From Acidobacteriota bacterium (lineage in GTDB: Bacteria > Acidobacteriota > Terriglobia > Bryobacterales > Bryobacteraceae): a DNA stretch of 40,334 nucleotides. Both the position numbers and the translations under genes were made by a program. Under the pieces are notes generated by a model. It had not been told where the DNA came from, ran no database searches, and saw nothing but the letters and a program-made list of their open reading frames with translations. Shown here piece after piece: positions 1 through 8,119 of the stretch. Numbering within the stretch: the stretch's first letter is position 1; each line of letters starts with the position of its first letter. The stretch covers positions 1-40,334 of the forward strand of contig JANXRE010000120.1 of assembly GCA_025353165.1 (NCBI GenBank), read 5' to 3'.

Positions 1-112
1 TTCCCGCAACGTAACCGTCTGCCTTGCAACAACTTAACGCAATCTGAACGCCCCCCGGAAAACCGTTTTCTTGACTCCGTCTGATATATATCGGGTAGAA
101 GGAGAGATACAA

Positions 113-700
113 ATGGCAACCGCCGCACAAATCGCCGCCAACCAGAACAACTCCACTCACTCCACCGGGCCGCAAACCCCCGAAGGAAAAGCCGCCGCCG
201 CGCGGAACTCTACCAAGCACGGACTCTCCGGAGCCTTCACCGTCCTCCCCCACGAGCACCAGGACGAATTCGACATCCTCCTCGTCTGCCTCCGCGGCGA
301 ATTCCAACCCGGCAACCAGCACGAAGCGTTCCTCACCGAGCTAATGGCCCAATCCCGCTGGCGTCTCGCCCGAGCCCGCCGCCTCGAATCCGCCATGTTC
401 GACCAGATGCTACTCAGCGCAATCGAAGGCGAAGACCCCGACCAGCAAATCGCCGCCAAACTCCTCGCCGGAGGCGACCGCGCCCTGGCCACCCTCCAGC
501 GCTACGCCGCCGCCGCCGAGCGCAGCTACTACAAAGCGCACACCGAATTCATGAAATCCCGGAAGATACGAAACGAAGCCAAAGCCTTCGTCGAATACGC
601 CGGGATGATGGCCCGCGCCGGAGCAGGCATCCCGTCCCGCGTGCGAAACGAACCCAAATTCTACACCGCCCCCGGCGAAAACCTCGCCCTGCGCCTCTGA
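113..700 (+). CDS. Conserved hypothetical protein of acidobacterial type
   Basis: This is a 195-residue soluble protein with no signal peptide or membrane segment. I chose the ATG at 113 rather than the in-frame TTG at 71 because GGAGAG lies at 101-106 with six bases to the ATG. The N-terminal third is low in complexity and contains STGPQTPEGK followed by an Ala/Arg/Lys stretch. The middle is predicted helical and rich in Arg, Ala and Glu (the RWRLARARRLE region). From memory, proteins with the STGP(K/R)TxEGK start are widespread and uncharacterised in Solibacter-like genomes, sometimes near mobile DNA. I know of no assigned function and see no catalytic motif. It ends 16 bases before the next gene on the same strand, which does not itself prove an operon. 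Confidence 0.7.
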   Translation: MATAAQIAANQNNSTHSTGPQTPEGKAAAARNSTKHGLSGAFTVLPHEHQDEFDILLVCLRGEFQPGNQHEAFLTELMAQSRWRLARARRLESAMFDQMLLSAIEGEDPDQQIAAKLLAGGDRALATLQRYAAAAERSYYKAHTEFMKSRKIRNEAKAFVEYAGMMARAGAGIPSRVRNEPKFYTAPGENLALRL

Positions 701-716
701 TAGCATAGTCCGCGGC

Positions 717-2066
717 ATGAAAACAGACCAAATCTCCCGTCGTCACTTCTTTTACGGCAGCCTGCTCGCTGGAGCCGTGCCTGCGGCCGGCTTCGGCAGC
801 GTCGCCTCCCTCAAGCGCCTGGGCTACAAATCGCCCAACGAAAAGTTGAACTACGCCGCCATCGGCGCCGGCGGCAAGGGATACAGCGACATCCTCGGCT
901 GCCGTACGGAAAACCTCGTCGCCATGGCCGACCCCGACGAAAAGCGCGCCGAGCAGGCCTTCAAGCGGTTCGATAAAATCCCGCGCTACAAAGACTTCCG
1001 CCAGATGTTCGACAAGGAAGGAAAGAACATCGACGCCGTCATCGTCTCCACGCCGGACCACATGCACGGCACCGCCGCCCACTGGGCCATCGCCCGCGGC
1101 AAGCACGTATATTGTCAAAAGCCGCTCGTCCGCACCGTCTGGGAAGCCCAGGAATTAATGAAGGCCGCCCGTAAACACGGCGTCGCCACGCAAATGGGCA
1201 ACCAGGGTTATTCCAACGAAGGCGCACGCCAGGCTTGCGAAATCGTCTGGAACGGCGACATCGGCAACGTCACCGAAGTGCACGCCTGGACCAACCGGCC
1301 CCTGAAGTATTGGCCGCAAGGCCCCGACGTGATCCCGAAAAAGGAGCCCGTCCCGCCCACCCTCGACTGGGACGTCTGGCTGGGCGACGCCGAGCCCCGC
1401 CCCTACAGCTCCGCCTACTGCCCGCACAACTGGCGCGGCTTCCCCGAGTTCGGGTGCGGCGCGATCGGCGATATGGCCTGCCACATCCTGGGCACTCCGA
1501 ACATGGCTCTGAGACTCGGCGGTCTCTCGAGCGTCGAGTGCATCCAGCAGGAAGGCAAAGGCAAATACACCTTCCCGCAGCGCGCGCTCATCCGCTTCGA
1601 TTTTCCCGCCCGCGGCTCCATGCCCCCGGTGAAGGTCTTCTGGCACGACGGAATGGAGCGTCAGCCTGAGTTCGAAGGAGTACCGAAAGGCGAGCTCCTG
1701 GGCGACAGCGACGTAAACGGCAGCCTGTTCATCGGCGACAAAGGCATGCTCACCACCGGCTGCTACGGCGAGCGAACCCGCCTCGTTCCCGCATCCAAAA
1801 TGGCGGACTACACGCTCCCGCCGCCGTTGCTCACGCGCTCGCCGGGCCACTACCGCGACTGGATCCGGGCCTGCAAAGGAGGCGACCCAGCCTGTTCCAA
1901 CTTCGACGTCGCCGCACCGTTCGTCTCCTGGATGTTGCTGGGTGTGATCGCCATGAAGTACGAAGGCTTGCTCCAATGGGACGCCACGAAAATGCAGTTC
2001 ACCAACAACAAAGATGCCAACCGGTGGCTGAAACCAAAATTCCGCAAAGGTTGGAAATTCGCCTAG
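717..2066 (+). CDS. Gfo/Idh/MocA family oxidoreductase, Tat-exported
   Basis: The 449-residue protein begins with a twin-arginine signal (SRRHFF at residues 7-12, then a hydrophobic stretch ending in Ala), so it probably acts in the periplasm. A Rossmann-type nucleotide loop GAGGKG follows at residues 50-55. The family's conserved Lys-Pro of the active site lies in YCQKP near residue 136. The C-terminal half has the WPQGPDVIP and NWRGFPEFGCGAIGDM blocks seen in secreted planctomycete and acidobacterial members. The family carries out NAD(P)-dependent oxidation or reduction of sugars and cyclitols; the substrate here cannot be read from sequence. A hairpin at 2084-2103 just after the stop may end transcription. 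Confidence 0.9.
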   Translation: MKTDQISRRHFFYGSLLAGAVPAAGFGSVASLKRLGYKSPNEKLNYAAIGAGGKGYSDILGCRTENLVAMADPDEKRAEQAFKRFDKIPRYKDFRQMFDKEGKNIDAVIVSTPDHMHGTAAHWAIARGKHVYCQKPLVRTVWEAQELMKAARKHGVATQMGNQGYSNEGARQACEIVWNGDIGNVTEVHAWTNRPLKYWPQGPDVIPKKEPVPPTLDWDVWLGDAEPRPYSSAYCPHNWRGFPEFGCGAIGDMACHILGTPNMALRLGGLSSVECIQQEGKGKYTFPQRALIRFDFPARGSMPPVKVFWHDGMERQPEFEGVPKGELLGDSDVNGSLFIGDKGMLTTGCYGERTRLVPASKMADYTLPPPLLTRSPGHYRDWIRACKGGDPACSNFDVAAPFVSWMLLGVIAMKYEGLLQWDATKMQFTNNKDANRWLKPKFRKGWKFA

Positions 2067-2083
2067 TTCCTTACAATCCCTTA

Positions 2084-2103
2084 CGAAAGCCCAGCCGCTT
2101 TCG
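2084..2103. terminator. Hairpin after the Gfo/Idh gene
   Basis: A perfect 7-base stem (CGAAAGC / GCTTTCG) with a 6-base loop lies 18 bases after the oxidoreductase stop codon. No T-run follows, so it is not a classical intrinsic terminator; it may still mark the 3' end of the transcript. Confidence 0.35.
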
Positions 2104-2104
2104 G

Positions 2105-2117
2105 TTAACACTGTTAA
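2105..2117. promoter_or_regulatory. Palindromic operator-like site TTAACA-C-TGTTAA
   Basis: A perfect 13-base palindrome (6-base arms, one central C) sits 97 bases upstream of the first cytochrome/copper protein gene, in the only long gap in front of that four-gene run. Its position suits a repressor or activator site for the operon. The regulator is unknown and none is encoded nearby. Confidence 0.4.
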
Positions 2118-2161
2118 GTATGGTCCCTGGGATCATCGACATTCGATAAAACTTTTGTCGC

Positions 2162-2190
2162 CGGACCTTCGTATAACGGACGAAGGTCCG
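2162..2190. promoter_or_regulatory. Perfect 11-bp inverted repeat in the leader of the cytochrome/copper operon
   Basis: CGGACCTTCGT (2162-2172) and ACGAAGGTCCG (2180-2190) are exact reverse complements around a 7-base loop. The element ends 8 bases before the GGGAGG ribosome-binding site (2199-2204) of the gene starting at 2214. There is no T-run after it, so a leader stem-loop (mRNA stability or translational control) or a protein-binding site is more likely than a terminator. Confidence 0.5.
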
Positions 2191-2213
2191 ATTTCTTCGG
2201 GAGGTAGTTCCAA

Positions 2214-3521
2214 ATGCGGTTGCTGGCTCTGGGCGTCACTTTCGCCGCGGCTTCTTTCGCAGCCAATGCAGGCTCGACGGGCGTCACATTCTACCGGGAT
2301 GCGCTGCCTGTTTTACAGAACAATTGTCAGGAGTGTCACCGGCCCGGCGAGGCCGCCCCGATGTCTTTCCTGACGTACGAATCGACCCGCCCCTGGGCGA
2401 AGGCGATTAAGACCGCCATCGCCACCAAAAAGATGCCGCCCTGGTTCGCCGATCCGCACACCGGCAAGTGGGCCAACGATCGCACGCTCGCCGATTCGGC
2501 CAAGCAGACGCTCAACGCCTGGGTGGACGCCGGAGCTCCCGCCGGCGATCCGAAGGACGCTCCCAAGCCCTTGCAGTTCACCGACGGCTGGGCCATTCCC
2601 AAGCCGGACGTGGTCTTCGATGTTCCTGAATTCAAAGTGCCCGCCTCGGGGACCATCGATTATCAGTACGTCGTCATTCCGACGAACTTTCAGAAGGACA
2701 CGTGGGTGCAATTCGCCGAAGCGCGTCCGGGCGACCGTGTGCACGTACATCACATCCTCGCCTTCATTCGCGAGCCCGGCTCGTCGTGGCTGGCCGATGC
2801 GAAGCCCGGAGAGCCGTTTGTGCCTGCGGCTCGCATTCGCCAAGCGTCGCACGAGGGAAAGAAACGCCATGATCGCGGCGGAGGCTTTGGGGAACTGCTG
2901 GTGGGATACGCTCCCGGCGTACCACCCGCCATGCTCGCGCCTGGTCAGGCTAGATTCGTAAAGGCTGGTTCCGACATCGTTCTCCAGATGCATTTCACCG
3001 CCAACGGCACGGCCGGCATAGACCGCTCTCGCGTCGGCGTCGTGTTCCCCAAGGAACAGCCTAAGGTGAAAGTGCTGACGCTTGCCGCCGCGAACGACCA
3101 GTTCGCAATTCCTCCCGGCGACTCCAACTATCAGGTTGAATCTAAAATCACCCTCCAGCAGGACGCGACTCTGGTTAGCCTGCTTCCGCATATGCATCTG
3201 CGCGGCAAGGATTTCGAATATCGCGTAATCTATCCGACTGGCGAGAAAGAGACTCTCCTCCGGGTTCCGAAGTACGATTTCTCCTGGCAGCTCTGGTACA
3301 CCTTCGACCAGCCGAAACTGCTGCCGGCGGGCACCACCATCGAGTGCACCGCGCACTTCGACAATTCGCCCAACAATCCGGCCAACCCAGACCCGAAGAA
3401 GGAAATTCACTTCGGCGAGCAGAGCTGGGAAGAGATGATGATTGGTTTCTTCGACGTTGCGGTCAGCGTCGACACCACCGTGATGGACCTGATGCGGCCC
3501 AAACCGAAAAACGGGGACTGA
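2214..3521 (+). CDS. Secreted cytochrome c / copper type II monooxygenase-like protein (paralogue 1)
   Basis: The 435-residue protein has a signal peptide (about residues 1-19) and a c-type haem site CQECH at 38-42. The cytochrome-like part contains MPPWFADPH (74-82) and reaches to about residue 115. The rest resembles the two-domain PHM/DBM copper monooxygenase core. Candidate CuH ligands are HH at 179-180 and the His of LQMH at 260; candidate CuM ligands are HMH at 326-328 and a Met of EEMM at 408-409. This is the full set of six. Established PHM/DBM enzymes hydroxylate C-H bonds using reductant and O2; the substrate here is unknown, and the attached haem could feed electrons. GGGAGG at 2199-2204 supports the ATG at 2214. 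The stop codon and last residues are encoded inside the repeat at 3510-3568. Confidence 0.85.
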   Translation: MRLLALGVTFAAASFAANAGSTGVTFYRDALPVLQNNCQECHRPGEAAPMSFLTYESTRPWAKAIKTAIATKKMPPWFADPHTGKWANDRTLADSAKQTLNAWVDAGAPAGDPKDAPKPLQFTDGWAIPKPDVVFDVPEFKVPASGTIDYQYVVIPTNFQKDTWVQFAEARPGDRVHVHHILAFIREPGSSWLADAKPGEPFVPAARIRQASHEGKKRHDRGGGFGELLVGYAPGVPPAMLAPGQARFVKAGSDIVLQMHFTANGTAGIDRSRVGVVFPKEQPKVKVLTLAAANDQFAIPPGDSNYQVESKITLQQDATLVSLLPHMHLRGKDFEYRVIYPTGEKETLLRVPKYDFSWQLWYTFDQPKLLPAGTTIECTAHFDNSPNNPANPDPKKEIHFGEQSWEEMMIGFFDVAVSVDTTVMDLMRPKPKNGD

Positions 3522-3568
3522 TACCTATTTCGCGACGGTTTTCCGCGAAATAGGCTGTCTGTCCCGTT
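3510..3568. repeat. Long imperfect inverted repeat (TGTCTGTCCC-type element)
   Basis: The core is a perfect 11-base stem, CCTATTTCGCG (3524-3534) and CGCGAAATAGG (3544-3554), around a 9-base loop. Outer arms continue imperfectly from AACGGGGAC on the left to GTCCCGTT on the right. The element supplies the TGA stop of the upstream gene (3519-3521) and spans most of the gap to the next one. The 10-mer TGTCTGTCCC at 3556-3565 recurs exactly at 23646-23655, also beside a gene start. It looks like a dispersed, REP-like repeat rather than a gene-specific terminator. Confidence 0.6.
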
Positions 3569-3591
3569 TATCGACGATACACAAGGTGCGT

Positions 3592-4884
3592 ATGCTCCGA
3601 TTTGCCGTTTGTAGTCTTGTCGTAAGCGCAGCCGCCCTCGCGGCCACGACCTATCACAAAGACATCGAGCCGATCTTGCAGAACAATTGCCAGGGCTGTC
3701 ACCGCCCCGGCGAGATCGGCCCAATGTCGTTCCTTACTTACAAAGATGTCCGTCCGTGGGCCAAGGCGATCAAGGCCGCGGTGCTGGAACAGAAGATGCC
3801 GCCCTGGCAGGCCGACCCGCACTTCGGAAAGTTCCGCAACGACCGCACTCTGACTGCGGATCAAAAGACCCTGCTCACCTCGTGGGTCGACTCCGGCGCG
3901 CCCGAAGGCGATCCGAAGGATGCGCCCAAGCCGGTCGCCTTCACCGAAGGCTGGAACATCGGCACGCCCGACCTCGTGTTCGAAATGCCGCGCTCGTTCG
4001 ACGTGCCGCCGCAGGGGACCATCGAGTATCAGTACGTCATCATTCCGACCAATTTCACCCAGGACACGTGGGTGAAGGCTGCGGAAGTCCGGCCCGGCAG
4101 CCGCACCGCCGTGCATCACGTCATCGCCTTCATCCGCCCCAAGGGTTCGCGCTGGCTGGCCGGTCTGAAACCCGGCGAGATCTCAGTTCCGCCGAAAGTC
4201 GAACGCAAAGCCAAACGTGAGGACGAGGGTTCCGACCTGTTCGGCGTCGACCTGCTCGTCGGCTACGCTCCTGGTCTGCAGGAACAGGTCCTGGCTCCGG
4301 GAAGTGCAAAACTGGTGCCGGCCGGAGCCGACATCGTTCTGCAGTTGCACTACACCACCACCGGGAAAGCGACGTCCGATCTTTCGAAGGTCGGCATGCT
4401 GCTCGCCAAGGAACCGGTTACAAAACGCGTGTTGACCCTTTCGGCCGCCAACGGGAAATTCGCGATCCCCCCGTTCGATCCGAACTACGAAGTAACTTCC
4501 GAAATGACGCTCTGGGCCGACACCCAACTGGTCTGGCTGATGCCGCACATGCATCTTCGCGGCAAGGACTTCCGGTACAAGGCTGTCTATCCGACGGGCG
4601 AATCGCAAGTTCTTCTGAACGTTCCGAAGTACGACTTCAACTGGCAGATCGCATACGAGCCAGAACCCGCGATCACTCTGCCGAAGGGCACCCGCATCGA
4701 GTGCCTGGCTCACTTCGACAACTCGCCGAACAACGCGGCCAATCCCGATCCCAAGAAGGAAGTCCGCTGGGGCGACCAAACCTGGGAAGAAATGATGATC
4801 GGCTGGTTCGGCGTGGCCATCGATCCCAAGATGAATATTCGCGACCTGTTCATGGCGCCGAAACCGGACCACAAGACAGACTGA
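3592..4884 (+). CDS. Secreted cytochrome c / copper type II monooxygenase-like protein (paralogue 2)
   Basis: This is the second tandem copy: 430 residues, signal peptide about 1-18, haem site CQGCH at 33-37, then the same MPPWxADPHxGKF and DSGAPEGDPKDAP blocks as its neighbours. The copper-ligand motifs are all kept (VHHVIAF, LQLHY, LMPHMHLRGKDF, TWEEMMIGW). I chose ATG 3592 over GTG 3586: AAGG at 3583-3586 sits 5 bases before the ATG and would overlap the GTG. It follows paralogue 1 across the repeat element and precedes paralogue 3 by 17 bases, which fits one transcript. High similarity with both neighbours indicates local duplication. Function as for paralogue 1: probably an oxidative periplasmic enzyme, substrate unknown. 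Confidence 0.85.
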   Translation: MLRFAVCSLVVSAAALAATTYHKDIEPILQNNCQGCHRPGEIGPMSFLTYKDVRPWAKAIKAAVLEQKMPPWQADPHFGKFRNDRTLTADQKTLLTSWVDSGAPEGDPKDAPKPVAFTEGWNIGTPDLVFEMPRSFDVPPQGTIEYQYVIIPTNFTQDTWVKAAEVRPGSRTAVHHVIAFIRPKGSRWLAGLKPGEISVPPKVERKAKREDEGSDLFGVDLLVGYAPGLQEQVLAPGSAKLVPAGADIVLQLHYTTTGKATSDLSKVGMLLAKEPVTKRVLTLSAANGKFAIPPFDPNYEVTSEMTLWADTQLVWLMPHMHLRGKDFRYKAVYPTGESQVLLNVPKYDFNWQIAYEPEPAITLPKGTRIECLAHFDNSPNNAANPDPKKEVRWGDQTWEEMMIGWFGVAIDPKMNIRDLFMAPKPDHKTD

Positions 4885-4901
4885 CTTATCCTCATTGGCT
4901 T

Positions 4902-6188
4902 ATGAAATCCTTACTCTGTTTCCTAACCGCTCTTAGTGCGCTCGCCGCGCCTCCGACGTATTTCAAGGACGCTCTGCCGATTTTGCAGAGCCGTTGCCAG
5001 GAATGCCATCGCCCCGGCGAGATCGGCACGATGCCGCTCGAAACATACGAGCAGACGCGTCCCTGGGCCAAAGCCATCAAGGCCGCCGTTGTCACGAAGA
5101 AGATGCCGCCCTGGTTCGCCGACCCGCACTACGGCAAGTTCGTGAACGACCGTTCCCTGTCTCAGAACGAGATGGACACTTTAGTCGCATGGGTCGACGC
5201 CGGAGCGCCGAAGGGCGAACCGAAGGACGCGCCCGCGCCCCGCCAGTGGATGGACGGCTGGAGTATCCCCAAGCCCGACCTCGTGCTCGAGATGCCCGTC
5301 GATATCCACGTTCCCGCCAAAGGCGAACTCGATTACCAGTACGTGCTGGTGCCGGTGCCCTTCAAGGAAGACGTCTGGGTGCAGATGGTCGAGGTGCGTC
5401 CCACCAATCGGTCCGTGGTCCATCACGCGGTGCTGTTCGTCCGCGACCCGCAGTCGAAATGGCTGCGTGGCGAAATCGAGCCCGGCAAGCCCTGGACCGC
5501 TCCGCCGAAACGGCGGGCGCAGGAAACCTTCGGCGGCGGCACCGACATTCTCACCATCTACACGCCCGGCATGATTCCGGACATCTGGCCCGCCGGACGC
5601 GCGAAGAAGATTCCCGCCGGATCCGACCTGATCTTCCAGATGCACTACACCACCAACGGCAAGGATGAAGTGAACGACCGTAGTCGGATCGGCTTAGTAT
5701 TCTCGAAGGAGCCGCCCACCGAGCGAGTGTTGACCATCGCCGCGGTGAACACGTTCTTCCAGATCCCTCCGGGCGAAGGGAACTTCCAGGTGGAAGCGGA
5801 AACGCCGATTCTTAAGAAGACTCAGTTGATCAGTTTCTTCCCGCATATGCACCTGCGCGGCAAGGCCTTCGAGTATCGCCTGGTCCGTCCCGACGGCACG
5901 TCGGAAACTCTGCTGAAAGTGCCGAAATACGATTTTAACTGGCAGCTGTCCTACCGGCTTGAGAAGCCGATCGACCTCGTGCCCGGAATGAAGATCGAAG
6001 GGACCGCATGGTTCGATAACTCACCCAACAACCCGGCGAATCCCGATCCGAAGGCTACGGTACGCTGGGGGGAGCAGAGTCGGGAAGAGATGATGATCGG
6101 CTTTTACGACGTGGCCGTTGAGGCGAACTTCGACCGCCGCACATTCTACCAACAGCGGAAAGCGCCGCCAGCGAATGAAAGCAAATGA
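4902..6188 (+). CDS. Secreted cytochrome c / copper type II monooxygenase-like protein (paralogue 3)
   Basis: The open frame runs back to 4701, but that part overlaps paralogue 2. The ATG at 4902 gives a clean signal peptide (MKSLLCFLTALSALAA) and the same layout as the other copies, for 428 residues. The haem site is CQECH at 32-36. Copper-ligand motifs are VHHAVLF, FQMHY, FFPHMHLRGKAF and SREEMMIGF. The C-terminus continues about 15 residues beyond the copper domain and is rich in Lys and Pro. The stop overlaps the start of the fourth gene by 14 bases, so translation is probably coupled. Confidence 0.85.
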   Translation: MKSLLCFLTALSALAAPPTYFKDALPILQSRCQECHRPGEIGTMPLETYEQTRPWAKAIKAAVVTKKMPPWFADPHYGKFVNDRSLSQNEMDTLVAWVDAGAPKGEPKDAPAPRQWMDGWSIPKPDLVLEMPVDIHVPAKGELDYQYVLVPVPFKEDVWVQMVEVRPTNRSVVHHAVLFVRDPQSKWLRGEIEPGKPWTAPPKRRAQETFGGGTDILTIYTPGMIPDIWPAGRAKKIPAGSDLIFQMHYTTNGKDEVNDRSRIGLVFSKEPPTERVLTIAAVNTFFQIPPGEGNFQVEAETPILKKTQLISFFPHMHLRGKAFEYRLVRPDGTSETLLKVPKYDFNWQLSYRLEKPIDLVPGMKIEGTAWFDNSPNNPANPDPKATVRWGEQSREEMMIGFYDVAVEANFDRRTFYQQRKAPPANESK

Positions 6189-6942
6189 ACGCAAGTGGCT
6201 TTTGTTGCTCGTGTGTTCATCGGTAGCTTACGCGCACGAGTTCTACTCCACTAAGCTGACCTGGTCGCGCGACGTTTCGCGGATCTTTTACCGCCGCTGC
6301 GTGGCGTGCCACCACCCGAGTGGTTCGGCGTTCCCGCTCGTGAAATACGAAGAAGCGCGGCCGTGGGCCCAGGCCATCAAGGAAGAAGTGCTGCAACGCC
6401 GCATGCCGCCGTGGAACGCCGTGAAGGGCTTCGGCGACCTCGTCGACGACCGCAGTCTCACGCAGGAAGAAATTTCAGTCATCTCGAACTGGGTGGAAGG
6501 CGGCGCGCCCGAAGGGGAACCCATTTACCTTCCGCCTCCGCCGAAATTCGAGGATAGCATGAGCGCCGGCCCAACTGCCCCCATCCCCTCCGCGCGCATC
6601 CAGGACACCGTAACGGTGAAGGAGAACGTCGAACTCTTCGGCGTGATGCCCAGCGGCGTTGAGCCGAACGCCTCCGTGCAATTGATCGCCGAAAAGCCCG
6701 GAGGCGCGATGGTCCCGGTCCTCTGGATCCTGCAGGCGAATCCCAATTTCCAGCAGGTCTATTACTTCAACACCGACATCCCGCTGCCGGCCGGATCCAA
6801 GCTCTCGCTGATTCCGCCCGGCAGCGGCAATTTCATTTTGTACTGGAAGCCATCACGCGCAGCTTCGCCGGCCCGGCGCGGCGGTTCCCGAACTCGATCC
6901 AGAGCTGTGCTTCCTGTTCTCCGTCCGGGACTACGGCATTGA
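6175..6942 (+). CDS. Secreted mono-haem cytochrome c-like protein, copper domain absent
   Basis: This 255-residue protein starts at ATG 6175 inside the end of paralogue 3. It has a signal peptide (to about residue 20) and a haem site CVACH at 42-46, followed by the RRMPPWNAVKGFGDLVDDR region, which is parallel to the cytochrome part of its neighbours. After WVEGGAPEGEP the similarity stops. Instead of the HH/HMH/EMM copper core there is a short beta-rich domain ending around GSGNFILYWKP. The last about 30 residues (SRAASPARRGG onward) are Arg-rich and lie antisense to the end of the methyltransferase gene (6833-6942), so they may be read-through after loss of an original stop. It may be an electron-transfer partner for the three upstream proteins; this is inference. 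Confidence 0.7.
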   Translation: MKANERKWLLLLVCSSVAYAHEFYSTKLTWSRDVSRIFYRRCVACHHPSGSAFPLVKYEEARPWAQAIKEEVLQRRMPPWNAVKGFGDLVDDRSLTQEEISVISNWVEGGAPEGEPIYLPPPPKFEDSMSAGPTAPIPSARIQDTVTVKENVELFGVMPSGVEPNASVQLIAEKPGGAMVPVLWILQANPNFQQVYYFNTDIPLPAGSKLSLIPPGSGNFILYWKPSRAASPARRGGSRTRSRAVLPVLRPGLRH

Positions 6943-8119
6943 TCTGCGTGATCCCGCCGGGCTCGACGTGATCGACTCGTATCCGCGCGCCGTTCAGCAA
7001 TACCCGCAGGTTGGCTTTGTCCGCGTGCTCCGGCAGGCCCGTGACCCACACCGAGACCATGGCGCTTCGAGAGAGATCGATTTCGTTCTTCCTGCCGGTG
7101 ACCCCGTCGGTGACGCCGGCAATCTCGAATACGAAATCGTCGACGGGCAGATCGACAGCCAGCCGTTTCGTATTGCTTGACGCGCCGCCGCGAACGCGAA
7201 CGCTTACCTCATGCCATCCCGGATCGAGGCCGGGTGGAAGCTTGAAATGCGCCAGCCACTGGCCGGGTTCAAGCGCCTTCACCTTCAGCGGCCGCGCTCC
7301 ATAACCGCTCACTTCCGGCTGGACGTCGTCGATACTGAGCGAATCGATTTCCGTCGTCAGCCAGACGGTGACGTAATGGTCGCGCCGCGAGTTGAAGTTG
7401 ATCCCGTAGTTGTCCCGATTGAATGCCGTCTTGAGCCGCGGAGACGGATCGTTGCTCGCCGGCGCTTCCCATGCGCGATAACAGGCCACCGTGGCGCTGT
7501 GCTCCAGCAGCCCAAGCGGTTCGGCGCGCGCAAAGCCCGCGGTCCGGCACATAGCGATCAGGCAAGGAAGACTCGGCCCGCACCAGTTGTCTTCCTGCCC
7601 GCCCATCTCGTCGTTCTCGAAGAACGCCATCACCGGCCGCTGTTCATCCCGCAGTATGAACGAGTCCACGCACGCAAGCTCGCGAGTGAGATCGCAGACC
7701 AACTCGAGCGCAAGCAGCGGGTGCTTCAGATGATAGAGCACGCCCATGAACAGCACGATGTTGAAGCGGCCGACCCGCTCCGGCGTCAGTTCATACATGT
7801 CCAGAATCCGGTACTCGACGCGCGAGTTGTAGACGGCATGCATCTCGCGAAACCGCGGGTTGTCCCAGTTGTCCACGGCCACCACTTCGGCGCCGCGCTT
7901 CTCCATCTCGAAGGCGAACCACCCGTCCCAGGTGCCGATGTCCAGGACGCGATTGCCCGTGAGATCCGCCGGAATCGGAAACCGCCCGATGCGCTCCCTT
8001 AACCCTTCCAGGGTGTTGACGCCCGGGATGACGCGTCCGTCCGGCAGCTCGAAGGAGTGCCACCATCCCCGCTCCGTCCGCCCCGCGTGCCAATCTCGAA
8101 CGTGCTGAAACGGGTCCAC
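6833..8119 (-). CDS. CmoB-like class I SAM methyltransferase with C-terminal beta domain
   Basis: The protein is 428 residues from GTG 8119, whose G overlaps the TAG stop of the upstream gene (TAGTG), implying coupled translation. The frame is open to 8317 but that part is antisense-like and overlaps the neighbour. Residues 18-50 (WWHSFELPDG, GVNTLEGL) resemble the CmoB/DUF1698 family. SAM motif I is VLDIGTWDGWF (58-68), followed by an acidic VAVD end of beta-2. Tyr/His-rich MGVLYHLKHPL is the family's post-motif region. After about residue 250 comes an extra beta-rich part with two Ig-like stretches that CmoB lacks. The methyl acceptor is unknown; a sugar or lipid is as plausible as tRNA. 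Confidence 0.8.
   Translation of the reverse strand: MDPFQHVRDWHAGRTERGWWHSFELPDGRVIPGVNTLEGLRERIGRFPIPADLTGNRVLDIGTWDGWFAFEMEKRGAEVVAVDNWDNPRFREMHAVYNSRVEYRILDMYELTPERVGRFNIVLFMGVLYHLKHPLLALELVCDLTRELACVDSFILRDEQRPVMAFFENDEMGGQEDNWCGPSLPCLIAMCRTAGFARAEPLGLLEHSATVACYRAWEAPASNDPSPRLKTAFNRDNYGINFNSRRDHYVTVWLTTEIDSLSIDDVQPEVSGYGARPLKVKALEPGQWLAHFKLPPGLDPGWHEVSVRVRGGASSNTKRLAVDLPVDDFVFEIAGVTDGVTGRKNEIDLSRSAMVSVWVTGLPEHADKANLRVLLNGARIRVDHVEPGGITQINAVVPDGEQEAQLWIEFGNRRAGPAKLRVMASSTK

Noticed and set aside
1155..2111. Long minus-strand frame opposite the first oxidoreductase
   Set aside because: It is the mirror of a strongly supported gene, with low-complexity Arg/Val/Gly composition and no domain.
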